The translations under genes and the position numbers were made by a program. From assembly GCF_000012945.1 (NCBI RefSeq), contig NC_007511.1:1550001-1614000 (forward strand): a DNA stretch of 64,000 bases, read 5' to 3'. Shown here piece by piece: positions 8,628 to 16,422 of this stretch. Each line of letters begins with the position of its first letter. Positions within the stretch are counted from its first letter, which is position 1. The stretch is from Burkholderia lata. GTDB lineage: Bacteria > Pseudomonadota > Gammaproteobacteria > Burkholderiales > Burkholderiaceae. The notes beneath the pieces are model-generated. The model had not been told where the DNA came from, searched no databases, and saw nothing but the letters and a program-made list of their open reading frames with translations.

Positions 8628-9572
8628 TCAGCCCTGGCAGTTGCCCTGCGCTTCGTTGCCGACGCGAACGGGCGCGGCTTTTTCACGGCGCCGGCTGCGC
8701 GTCGCGAGCCAGCACAGGATCGACCCGCCGCAGACCATCAAGGCGCCTTGCCAGAATTCGAGCGACAGCGGTGCATGCAGCAGCATCGCGGCGAGCATGG
8801 CGGCGAGCACCGGGGTGAAATACGACGCACCGACGATGACCGTCACGTTGCCGTGCATGATGCCGGTGTTCCAGGCCGCATAGCCGAACCCCAACGCGGA
8901 TGCCGCCAGCACGACGTAGATGACCGCGTGCAGGCTGAACGTCATGCCGCCGCCGCCTTCGATCGCGAACTTGATCCAGAGCGCGAGCGCCACCAGCATG
9001 AAGAACGGCGTGACGCCGTTCTTGCCGTCGGCGAGGCGCGCCGTTACCGTGCAGTAGCCGGCCCAGATCAGCGCGCCGACGAACGCGAGGCCGTAGCTCA
9101 GCGGATTGTCCGCGACGTTGTGCAGCATGCCGGCCGGGTCGAGGCCCTGGTCGCCGCCGAGCACCCGGCAGATTCCGAGCATCGACAGCAGGACGCCGGG
9201 CACGACCAGCAGGTTGGCGCGCTGCTTGTTGAACACGATTGCCGCGACCAGCGTGAAGCTCGGCCACAGATAGTTGACCATCGCGACTTCGATCGCCTGC
9301 TGGCCGTTGCTTGCATAGCCGATCGACAGCGACAGGCACAGCTCGTATGCGACGAACAGCAGCCCGCCCCAGAGCAGATAGTTTTTCGGGAATTTGCTGA
9401 GATCGGGGAAGCCGATCGTCAACAGCAGAAGCGCGGATGCCACCGTATAGATCAGCGCGGCGCCGCCGGTCGCGCCGAGACTTTCGCTCACTCCACGAAC
9501 GAGGGCGACGACGGAGGCCCACAACAACACCGCGCCAAGCCCGGCGAGCGTTGCCTTATTCTTGCGCTTCAT
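8628..9572 (-). CDS. yddG: YddG-type aromatic amino-acid / amphipathic compound exporter
   Basis: A 314-residue EamA/DMT-superfamily transporter with about ten membrane helices. Similarity to E. coli YddG, as I recall it, runs along the whole length: RGVSESLGATGGAALIY near the start, QQAIEVAMVNYLWPS, CRVLGGDQGL, PLSYGLAFVGALIWAGYCTVT and the C-terminal FWQGALMVCGGSILCWLATR. YddG exports aromatic amino acids and methyl viologen. The start at 9572 (MKRKNKATLAG) matches the family N-terminus; another possible start lies at 9593. The C-terminus carries about 20 extra charged residues compared with E. coli. Confidence 0.88.
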   Translation of the reverse strand: MKRKNKATLAGLGAVLLWASVVALVRGVSESLGATGGAALIYTVASALLLLTIGFPDLSKFPKNYLLWGGLLFVAYELCLSLSIGYASNGQQAIEVAMVNYLWPSFTLVAAIVFNKQRANLLVVPGVLLSMLGICRVLGGDQGLDPAGMLHNVADNPLSYGLAFVGALIWAGYCTVTARLADGKNGVTPFFMLVALALWIKFAIEGGGGMTFSLHAVIYVVLAASALGFGYAAWNTGIMHGNVTVIVGASYFTPVLAAMLAAMLLHAPLSLEFWQGALMVCGGSILCWLATRSRRREKAAPVRVGNEAQGNCQG

Positions 9573-9618
9573 GCTTCCTGCCTGTTTCAACATTCAAATT
9601 CGATTTCGGGTGATTCGG

Positions 9619-9651
9619 TTCCGCCTGCCCGTGCCGCGAGGGCAGGCGGAA
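9619..9651 (-). terminator. Hairpin downstream of the aldehyde dehydrogenase gene (distal)
   Basis: TTCCGCCTGCC (9619-9629) and GGCAGGCGGAA (9641-9651) form a perfect 11-bp stem with an 11-nt loop. It lies between the aldehyde dehydrogenase stop and the yddG-like start, both on the minus strand. It probably separates the two transcripts. Confidence 0.6.
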
Positions 9652-9655
9652 TGAT

Positions 9656-9691
9656 CCGGTTGCTGCCGTCTCGCAGGGCGGCGGCAACCGG
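9656..9691 (-). terminator. Hairpin downstream of the aldehyde dehydrogenase gene (proximal)
   Basis: CCGGTTGCTGCC (9656-9667) pairs with GGCGGCAACCGG (9680-9691) with one G-T wobble. It lies 19 nt past the aldehyde dehydrogenase stop and is the first of two tandem hairpins there. Confidence 0.6.
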
Positions 9692-9709
9692 CAATGCCAT
9701 GCAACCCGC

Positions 9710-11212
9710 TTACGCGGGATCCACGGGTACGTCGATCCAGATGGTCTTGATCTCGGTGTACTGGTCGTGCGCCCAGACCGACTTGTCACGGCCGCCGAAC
9801 CCGGACTCCTTGTAACCGCCGAACGGCGTCGTCACGTCGCCTTCGCCGAAGCAGTTGACGGTCACGACACCCGCGCGGATCTCGCGCGACAGCCGGATCG
9901 CCAGGTTCAGGCTGCCGGTGTAGACCGAAGCGGCGAGCCCGTAGACCGAGTCGTTGGCCAGCGCGATCGCCTCGGCGATGTCGGTGAACGTCGTGACCGA
10001 CAGGACCGGGCCGAAGATCTCCTCGCGGAACAGCCGGCTGTGCGGGCTCACGCCGTCCACCACGGTCGGCTCGACGAAGATGCCGCCGTCGGTCTGGCCG
10101 CCGAACGCGACGTGCAAGTGCTCCGCACCGGCCTGCTCGAGGTACGAACGCACTTTTTCGAAGTGGGCCTTGCTGACCATCGCGCCGATCCGGTGAGCCG
10201 GGTCGAGCGGGTTGCCCATCTTCCATTCGCGCATCTGCGTGCCGATACGCTGCAGCAGGTCGTCCTTGATGTCGGCATGGACGATCAGCCGCGACGAAGC
10301 CGAGCAGTTCTCGCCCATGTTCCAGAACGCGCCGTTGACGATGTGCTGCGCGACCGCGTCGAGATCGGGGGCGTCGGGCAGCACGACCGCCGGATTCTTG
10401 CCGCCGCACTCTAGCACGATGCGCTTCAGGTTGGATTCGGCCGCGTATTTGAGGAACTTCCGCCCGGTATCGGTCGACCCGGTGAAGCTCACCATGTCGA
10501 CGTCCGCGTGACGGCCGAGCGGCTCGCCGACTTCCCTGCCGCCGCCCGGCAGCACGTTGAAGACGCCGGCCGGCACGCCGGCTTCGTGCGCGAGCTCCGC
10601 GACGCGCAAGGCCGTGAGCGTGGTTTCCTTCGCCGGCTTCACGACGATCGAGCAGCCTGCCGCGAGCGACGGGCCGATCTTCCACGCGAGCATCAGCAGC
10701 GGGAAATTCCACGGCAGCACGAGGCCGACGACGCCGATCGGCTCGCGCACGACCAGTGCCAGCGCGTTGCCGCCGACGGGCGCCGTGTTGTCGTAGATCT
10801 TGTCGATCAGCTCGGCGTGCCACCGGATCGTATGAATCGTCTCCGGCACGTCGATGGTCTGGCACTCGCGGATCGGCTTGCCGCTGTCGAGGCTTTCCAT
10901 CGTCGCCAGTTCGTGCGCGTGCTGTTCGAGCAGGTCGGCAAACTTCAGCAGGACGGCCTTGCGGTGCGACGGCGCCAGCTTGCGCCAGCGACCGTCCTCG
11001 AACGCTTGCCGCGCATTGGCGACCGCGATGTCGACGTCGGCTGCATTGCATGCGCCGATCTGCGCGAGGACGGCATCGGTGGCCGGATTGACGGTCGCGA
11101 AGGTATCGCCGGAACTGGCCGTGCGGAATGCGCCGTCGATGAACGGCCCGGACGGGAACCGAAGCGCCGCGGCCAGCGCCGCATATTCAGGCGCGCTGAG
11201 CAGGTCGGTCAT
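9710..11212 (-). CDS. NAD(P)-dependent aldehyde dehydrogenase (PuuC-like)
   Basis: A 500-residue aldehyde dehydrogenase that oxidises an aldehyde to its acid. The catalytic cysteine is C303 in NMGENCSASSR and the general base is E268 in VLECGGKNP. The cofactor loop is FTGSTDTGRKF and the C-terminal motif is PFGGYKESGFGGRD. The sequence type resembles gamma-glutamyl-aminobutyraldehyde dehydrogenases (PuuC) and betaine-type enzymes. Its start shares one base with the stop of the upstream DapA-family gene (TGATG), so the two are translationally coupled. Together with the DAO-type oxidase it likely finishes oxidation of an amine or imino acid; the exact aldehyde is unknown. Two hairpins end the operon. 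Confidence 0.88.
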   Translation of the reverse strand: MTDLLSAPEYAALAAALRFPSGPFIDGAFRTASSGDTFATVNPATDAVLAQIGACNAADVDIAVANARQAFEDGRWRKLAPSHRKAVLLKFADLLEQHAHELATMESLDSGKPIRECQTIDVPETIHTIRWHAELIDKIYDNTAPVGGNALALVVREPIGVVGLVLPWNFPLLMLAWKIGPSLAAGCSIVVKPAKETTLTALRVAELAHEAGVPAGVFNVLPGGGREVGEPLGRHADVDMVSFTGSTDTGRKFLKYAAESNLKRIVLECGGKNPAVVLPDAPDLDAVAQHIVNGAFWNMGENCSASSRLIVHADIKDDLLQRIGTQMREWKMGNPLDPAHRIGAMVSKAHFEKVRSYLEQAGAEHLHVAFGGQTDGGIFVEPTVVDGVSPHSRLFREEIFGPVLSVTTFTDIAEAIALANDSVYGLAASVYTGSLNLAIRLSREIRAGVVTVNCFGEGDVTTPFGGYKESGFGGRDKSVWAHDQYTEIKTIWIDVPVDPA

Positions 11213-12120
11213 CAGGCCTGGCCTCCGGTGACGGCGGCGACTTCACGCTTGATGCCTGCCACGATCGTGGCCAGCGTCTGCTTTTCCGGTTCGTCGAGCG
11301 CGCGCAGCGGGGCACGTACGCCGCCCGCGCGCAGGCCCGCGAGTTCGCAGCCGTACTTGATCGACTGGACGAACTTGCCGCCTTCGAGGAAATCCATCAG
11401 CGGCATCATCGCGGACATGATCCGGCGGCCCTTGTCGAAGTCCTTCTCGATCGCGCACGCCTGGTACAGCGCAATGTGCTCGGCCGGCAGGAAATTCGAG
11501 CCCGCGCATACCCAGCTGCGCGCGCCCCATGCGAAGAACTCCAGCGCCTGGTCGTCCCAGCCGCACGACACGCTGATGTTCGGGAACTCGCGTACCAGCA
11601 TGTGCAACTGGCCCGTCTGGCCCGAGCTTTCCTTGATCGCGACGATGTTCTTCGACGCGTCGCAGACGGTGCGGAAGAATTCGCGGTCCATCGACACGCT
11701 CATCCGGCCCGGGTAGTTGTACAGCATGATCGGCAGGTCGGCCGCGCGATCGATCTCCAGCGCGTGCGCCGCGTTTTCCTGCTGCGTGGGCAGCGCGTAG
11801 GGCGGCGAGCCGACCAGGATCGCGTCGGCGCGCACGGCCTTGGCCGCCTTCGCGTATTCGACGGAATCCTCGGTGCGCACCGCGCCGGTGCCGATCACGA
11901 GCGGCACGCGCGAGCCGATCACTTCACGCGCCCATGCGCCGAGATCGAAGCGCTCCTGCGCGGTGTGCGCATAGTATTCGCCGGTCGAGCCGCCGATGAT
12001 GATGCCGTGTACGCCGGCCGCGATCAGCGATTCGATCACGTCGGCGAATGCGGTCTTGTCGATCTGGCCGGCGGCGTTCAGGGGCGTGATGGCCGGGGTG
12101 TAGATGCCTTCGAAATTCAT
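11212..12120 (-). CDS. DapA/NanA-family class I aldolase or deaminase
   Basis: A 302-residue (beta/alpha)8-barrel protein of the dihydrodipicolinate synthase/N-acetylneuraminate lyase family. The Schiff-base lysine is K163 in IKESSG, the proton-shuttling tyrosine is Y134 in LYNYPGR, and GGSTGEYY is the carboxylate-binding loop. It is probably not the housekeeping DapA, because it sits in a catabolic operon with an aldehyde dehydrogenase, an FAD oxidase and an MFS carrier. Family members in such settings include hydroxyproline-pathway deaminases and sugar-acid dehydratases or aldolases. GGAAG precedes the ATG at 12120. The reaction is inferred only at family level. Confidence 0.83.
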   Translation of the reverse strand: MNFEGIYTPAITPLNAAGQIDKTAFADVIESLIAAGVHGIIIGGSTGEYYAHTAQERFDLGAWAREVIGSRVPLVIGTGAVRTEDSVEYAKAAKAVRADAILVGSPPYALPTQQENAAHALEIDRAADLPIMLYNYPGRMSVSMDREFFRTVCDASKNIVAIKESSGQTGQLHMLVREFPNISVSCGWDDQALEFFAWGARSWVCAGSNFLPAEHIALYQACAIEKDFDKGRRIMSAMMPLMDFLEGGKFVQSIKYGCELAGLRAGGVRAPLRALDEPEKQTLATIVAGIKREVAAVTGGQA

Positions 12121-12201
12121 GATGTTCTTCCGCGGAAAGGGAAACGGTCGGGTTGACGAACGGTGCGTCGCTGCGCGTGCAGCGGCGCGCCGGTGATGGG
12201 A

Positions 12202-13533
12202 TCAGTGGTTGAGCGACGCGGCCTCTTGCAGGCTGAGCGAGCGTGTCTCGGGCGCCAGCGCGAGCGATGCGATCAGCCCGACGAACGAGACGGCGGCCGC
12301 TGCGTACATGGTGTTGCCGATGCCGACGGTCTGCAGCGCGATCGGCACGAGCCAGGTGCCGACGGCCGCGCCGATGCGTGACAGCGATGCGCCCATGCCG
12401 ACCGCGAATGCGCGAATGTCGGTCGGGAAGATTTCATTCGGGTAGACGAGCTGCAGGACCTGCGCGCCGCCGATCAGCACCGCATACGCACCGAACAGCA
12501 CGAGGATCAGCACGGCCGAGCCGCCCGAACAGGCGCCGAGGCCCAGCAGCGCGAGGCCCGACCAGAGGAAGCTGTGGATCACCATCGCGCGGCGGCCGAG
12601 TTCGTTGATGATCCACGTCGCGATGATGCAGCCGACCACGAACAGCAACGTGATCGCCACGGAGCCGAACGATTCCCACTTGCCGGTCAGGTGCAGCGCC
12701 TCGAGCACGCGCGGCGCGAACGAGTAGACGGCGAACACGGGAATCACGGAGCAGCTCCAGAACACCGATACGAACAGCATCCGCTTGCCGTAGCCCGAGT
12801 GCAGCAGTGCCCACAGCGAGATCTTCTTTTCGGTTTGCTCTTCCGGCAGGTTCTTCACCGAGAACGACGGGCCGTAGACTGTCCGGATCACGTCGTCGGC
12901 TTCGGCAACGCGCCCCTTGCTGAGCAGCCAGCGCGGCGATTCGGGCGTGCCGATGCGCACGACGAACAGCGCGAGACCGATCACGGCCGGGCTGGCCAGC
13001 ACCCAGCGCCACGCATCGGGGCCGCCGCTGCCGAGGATGATGTTGCCGACGATGTACGCGAGCGCCGCGCCGAAGAACCAGATGATCGTCAGCATCGCGA
13101 GGCGCGGCCCGCGATACTTGCGCGGCATGAACTCGACGAGCAGCGAACCGGCGACCGGGTATTCGATGCCCACGCCGATGCCGATCAGGAAACGCAGCAC
13201 GAACAGCGCTTCGCCCGAGTGGACCCACAGCTGCGCGAGCGAGCAGGCGAAGAAGATCACGGGGCCGAAGAAGTAGGGTTTCTTCCGCCCGAGGCGGTCG
13301 CTGAGCCAGCCGCCGATGAAGCCGCCGAAGAAGATGCCGATCAGCGCGGACGCGGCGACCATGCCTTGCCAGAAGCCGGTCAGGCCAAGCGCGTCGGAGA
13401 ACTGCACCATCGCGACGCCGATGATGCTCAGCACGTAGCCGTCCATGAGCCAGCCGCCGCCCGAACGGATCGTGAGCAACTGGTGGAATCCATTGAGCGG
13501 AACATCCTCGATGGACATGTGATTCGTTGACAT
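12202..13533 (-). CDS. MFS transporter (sugar-porter / organic-acid carrier type)
   Basis: A 443-residue major facilitator with 12 predicted helices. The loop 2-3 motif is GGWLSDRLGRKKPY, the sugar-porter PESPRWL motif appears as GTPESPRWLLSKGR, and the central loop is short. The start at 13533 is supported by AAGGAG 7 nt upstream. It lies between the DapA-family and FAD-oxidase genes on the same strand and probably imports the substrate of this pathway. The acidic N-terminal segment FHQLLTIRSGGGWLMDGYVL is typical of proton-coupled MFS carriers. The substrate is unknown. Confidence 0.87.
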   Translation of the reverse strand: MSTNHMSIEDVPLNGFHQLLTIRSGGGWLMDGYVLSIIGVAMVQFSDALGLTGFWQGMVAASALIGIFFGGFIGGWLSDRLGRKKPYFFGPVIFFACSLAQLWVHSGEALFVLRFLIGIGVGIEYPVAGSLLVEFMPRKYRGPRLAMLTIIWFFGAALAYIVGNIILGSGGPDAWRWVLASPAVIGLALFVVRIGTPESPRWLLSKGRVAEADDVIRTVYGPSFSVKNLPEEQTEKKISLWALLHSGYGKRMLFVSVFWSCSVIPVFAVYSFAPRVLEALHLTGKWESFGSVAITLLFVVGCIIATWIINELGRRAMVIHSFLWSGLALLGLGACSGGSAVLILVLFGAYAVLIGGAQVLQLVYPNEIFPTDIRAFAVGMGASLSRIGAAVGTWLVPIALQTVGIGNTMYAAAAVSFVGLIASLALAPETRSLSLQEAASLNH

Positions 13534-13666
13534 TGCCTGTCTCCTTCCATGAAATGGCGCACGGCATGCCGTCGCGCGATCTATTGATATGGTCTACTAA
13601 GCGTGATGCATGAATCGGTATCGGTTGTCCGGTGCTTCCTGACGGGTTACGCGCGTGGCGCCCCGG

Positions 13667-14986
13667 TCAGCTTTCGAGTCCTGCCTTGCGTTGCCCCCAC
13701 CACAGGGTCGAGTTGACGCCGAGCGACAGGAACGGCTCGGGCGGGGTACGGTTCGGCCCCGACGTTGCCAGCAGGAAATCGACCAGGTCGCTGCGCTTGC
13801 CGGCCAGCCAGTCGGCGAGCAGCGTGCCCGTCACGGTGCCGCGCGTGATGCCGAGGCCGTTGCAGCACAGCGCGCCGTAGACGTTCGGCGCAAGCTGCCC
13901 GAAGAATCCCTTGTGGTTCTGCGACAGCGCCAGCGAACCGCTCCACGTGTACTCGAATTCGACGTCCGGCAGCATCGGGAAGCGGCGTTCGAACGACAAC
14001 CGGTGCCGCTCGGCGAAACGCGGCAGGTACTTCTCGCGCGGACGGCCGTCGGGGTTGAAGCTGAAGCTGTTGCGCACCAGGATGCGGTTGTCGTGCGTGC
14101 GGCGCAGCGTGCTGCCGAACGGGTCGGCCGGGATCACGCCCCAGAACGGCTTGCCGCCCAGTTGCGCCTGTTCGGCGCCGGTCAGCGGCCGCGTCAGGCT
14201 CGCATACAGGAAGACCGGCAGCATCGTGTGCTGCAGGAAGCCGAAGCGCATGCCGAACGCGTTGTTCGCGAGCACCAGCTTGTCGACCGTGATCCGGCCG
14301 TTGCGGTGGGCGAGCACGATCTTGTCGCCGTACTCGACGTCGGTGATCGGCGTGTGCTCGTACAGCGTCACGTTCGGCGGCAGGCAGTCGGCCAACCCTT
14401 TCACGAGCGCCGACGGCTGGATCAGCACGGTGCCCGGTGTGAACAGCGCCTTCCGGTAGAACGACGTGCCGATGTGCGCGGGCAGATCCTTGCCCTCGAT
14501 CATCTCGTACGGCTGGCCGAGCTTGTCGAGACCGCGGCGGTACGCGTCGAGCACGGCGATGCCGCGCGCTTCCACGGCCGCCTGGTATTTCCCGGACGCG
14601 CTCATCGCGCAATCGATGCCGTGTTCGGCAACGAGCCGGCGCAGGATCGTCTGGCCGAGCACGTTCAGCTTCAGCGTCGTCCTGGCAGTGGGGATGTCGC
14701 CGATGTAGTCGTCGGCGCCGATATCGTGCGGCAGGTCGATCGCGAAACCGGCGTTGCGCCCGGAGGTGCCGAAGCCGACTTCCTGCGCGTCGACCAGGAT
14801 GATCTCGTCATCCGGGAAATTCAGCGCGAGCTGCCGGGCGGCGGCCAGGCCGGTGAAGCCCGCGCCCACGACGGCCCAGCGCGCGCTGGATTCCCCGCCG
14901 TGCGACGGCCTGGGCTGACGCTGCCGGCTGGTGTGGTACCAGCCGCACATCTTGTCGTCGGCTGGAAGCGAAGTGACCTTATGCAT
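13667..14986 (-). CDS. FAD-dependent oxidoreductase of the DAO family (PuuB/OrdL-like)
   Basis: A 439-residue flavoenzyme. The N-terminal dinucleotide-binding motif is VVGAGFTGLAAARQL at about residue 40, and the GTSGRNAGF motif is typical of glutamylputrescine oxidase-type enzymes. The C-terminal FAD contact is GALCCNGLGITRGTVTG. Such enzymes oxidise secondary or primary amines and imino acids, giving an aldehyde or imine. That fits the aldehyde dehydrogenase and DapA-family enzyme downstream. I take ATG 14986 as start; a TTG at 14998 is also possible. A 133-nt gap separates it from the MFS gene, so an internal promoter is possible. Confidence 0.85.
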   Translation of the reverse strand: MHKVTSLPADDKMCGWYHTSRQRQPRPSHGGESSARWAVVGAGFTGLAAARQLALNFPDDEIILVDAQEVGFGTSGRNAGFAIDLPHDIGADDYIGDIPTARTTLKLNVLGQTILRRLVAEHGIDCAMSASGKYQAAVEARGIAVLDAYRRGLDKLGQPYEMIEGKDLPAHIGTSFYRKALFTPGTVLIQPSALVKGLADCLPPNVTLYEHTPITDVEYGDKIVLAHRNGRITVDKLVLANNAFGMRFGFLQHTMLPVFLYASLTRPLTGAEQAQLGGKPFWGVIPADPFGSTLRRTHDNRILVRNSFSFNPDGRPREKYLPRFAERHRLSFERRFPMLPDVEFEYTWSGSLALSQNHKGFFGQLAPNVYGALCCNGLGITRGTVTGTLLADWLAGKRSDLVDFLLATSGPNRTPPEPFLSLGVNSTLWWGQRKAGLES

Positions 14987-15034
14987 TCCTAAATCCAATA
15001 TCGGTAAAGAGTCCTGATCGATCGCGTGGGAAGG

Positions 15035-15058
15035 CGGCGCACGTGAAAGCGTGCGCCG
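15035..15058 (-). terminator. Hairpin after the GntR/FCD gene
   Basis: CGGCGCACG (15035-15043) and CGTGCGCCG (15050-15058) form a perfect 9-bp stem with loop TGAAAG. It begins 13 nt past the regulator's stop codon and likely separates it from the FAD oxidase gene, which then needs its own promoter. Confidence 0.6.
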
Positions 15059-15071
15059 TCTGGTGCGGCCG

Positions 15072-15803
15072 TTAAAACTGGATGGGTACGTCCAGGCCTT
15101 CCGGGATCACGTACTCGGCCATGCGGCGGCGCGACAGCTCCATGTGGCTGCGGACCAGCTCGCCGGCACGCTGCGCGTCGCGCTGCGCAATCGCTTCGAT
15201 GATCTCGTCGTGCTGCGTGACTGCGGTTTCCAGGTCGTGCTGCATGTCGCTCGTCGCCGGCGAGCGATAGAAAATCTTGCCGAGGCGGGCGTGATCGATC
15301 AGCACGCGGCGCAGGCTCGGCATCAGGTACGCGTTGCGCGCGATCCGGCCGATCTCGAAGTGGAACGCGTCGTTCTGCAGCACGCGCGCCTGCAGGTCGT
15401 TCTCCTCGATCGCGGCGCGAAACTGTGCCTGGATCGCCTTCAGCCGTTCCACTTCTTCCGCCGTCGCGTGGCTTGCCGCCAGCTGGGTCGTCGCGACGTA
15501 GATCAGCGGCGCGGCCAGGAAAAAGCTGCGCAGCGACTGATAACCCATCGGCGACACGCGGGCCGGCCGGTTCGGCTCGAGCTCGAGATAGCCTTCCGCC
15601 GCCATCTGGCGCATCAGTTCGCGCACCGGCGGGCGGGAGAGTCCGAATTCCTCGCTGAGCGCGAGCTCGTCGACCACGGCGCCGGGCGCGAGCTCCATGC
15701 TCACGATGCGTCGCCGCAGTGTCTCCGCCATTACGTTCTTGCGATCCGCCGAGCCGCCGGATTCGGCATCCGGTGAGGCGGTCTGAAGCTTCTGTCTGGA
15801 CAT
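15072..15803 (-). CDS. GntR-family (FCD) transcriptional regulator
   Basis: A 243-residue regulator with an N-terminal GntR winged HTH (residues about 30-95; ELALSEEFGLSRPPVRELMR) and a C-terminal FCD ligand-binding domain with the metal or ligand histidines in NDAFHFEIGR and QHDEIIEAI. The ATG at 15803 is chosen because an earlier in-frame start (15854) would place the operator inside the coding sequence. It heads the minus-strand catabolic run (oxidase, MFS, DapA-family, aldehyde dehydrogenase) and is the likely repressor. The perfect palindrome 8 nt before its start suggests autoregulation. Confidence 0.87.
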   Translation of the reverse strand: MSRQKLQTASPDAESGGSADRKNVMAETLRRRIVSMELAPGAVVDELALSEEFGLSRPPVRELMRQMAAEGYLELEPNRPARVSPMGYQSLRSFFLAAPLIYVATTQLAASHATAEEVERLKAIQAQFRAAIEENDLQARVLQNDAFHFEIGRIARNAYLMPSLRRVLIDHARLGKIFYRSPATSDMQHDLETAVTQHDEIIEAIAQRDAQRAGELVRSHMELSRRRMAEYVIPEGLDVPIQF

Positions 15804-15811
15804 GATTTCAT

Positions 15812-15830
15812 TGTCTACAAACTGTAGACA
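15812..15830. promoter_or_regulatory. Perfect palindromic operator of the GntR/FCD regulator
   Basis: TGTCTACA (15812-15819) and TGTAGACA (15823-15830) are perfect 8-bp reverse complements with a 3-nt spacer. GntR/FCD proteins bind short palindromes of this general form. It begins 8 nt upstream of the regulator's ATG, so binding would block its own transcription. A weak half-site (GGTCTACT) occurs near 13590 upstream of the MFS gene. Confidence 0.7.
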
Positions 15831-16037
15831 CAGTTTAGGTTGAGAATAGACCAAGCAAAAATAAGGGTTTACACCTTAACTCGTCGCGCGGGCGAGGCTG
15901 GCGCGGGCGCGGGTTGGCGTGCCCGGACATGCGTAGCTTAAAGGGACGAAGCCGGGAGGGCCGAATGGCGGGTATTGGCGGGGTGCCAGCGCCGCGTGTG
16001 CGGCCGGTTCAGACGAATCGGCGAAAGGGGCAGCCGG

Positions 16038-16325
16038 TCATGCGTCGTCGATGTGCCACGTCGCGCCGATTGCGGACAACGCGCGGCCGATCGAGTCGAG
16101 CATCGCGTCTCGCGACCGCCCGAGTGTCGTGGCCAGGAAGAAGCCGTCGTCGTCGGTCCACAGGTTGACCAGCGGCCAGCCGTCGGCGTCGCCACGGACT
16201 TCGAGCTGTCGTCGGTCGGGATCGATGTCGACACCGTCATGCGCTTGCCGCAACGCATTCGCGATGGCATCGAATGCGTCGGCCGACGGGATCGTGTGGA
16301 TGCGGTATTCGAAACTCATCTGCAT
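16038..16325 (-). CDS. Small hypothetical protein
   Basis: A 95-residue, acidic, soluble protein beginning MQMSFEYRIHTIPSADAFD and ending ATWHIDDA. There is no signal peptide, membrane segment or recognised motif. Alternating hydrophobic residues (RQLEVRGDADGWPLVNLWTD) suggest a small alpha/beta fold. The sequence looks protein-like and ends in a short DDA tail. ATGs at 16325 and 16319 are equally possible and neither has a good ribosome binding site. It stands alone between the GntR gene and the metallophosphoesterase gene. Confidence 0.6.
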   Translation of the reverse strand: MQMSFEYRIHTIPSADAFDAIANALRQAHDGVDIDPDRRQLEVRGDADGWPLVNLWTDDDGFFLATTLGRSRDAMLDSIGRALSAIGATWHIDDA

Positions 16326-16394
16326 GGGCCGGTGGGCGAGGCGGGCAGTCTAACGCGTGTCAAGCCGCAACGCCCCGCAACGGCACTGCAACGA

Positions 16395-16414
16395 GCGCCC
16401 GTCGCAACGGGCGC
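16395..16414 (-). terminator. GC-rich hairpin after the metallophosphoesterase gene
   Basis: GCGCCCGT (16395-16402) and ACGGGCGC (16407-16414) pair perfectly around the loop CGCA. It lies 9 nt beyond the stop codon of the metallophosphoesterase gene on the minus strand. Confidence 0.6.
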
Positions 16415-16422
16415 CCGCCCGA

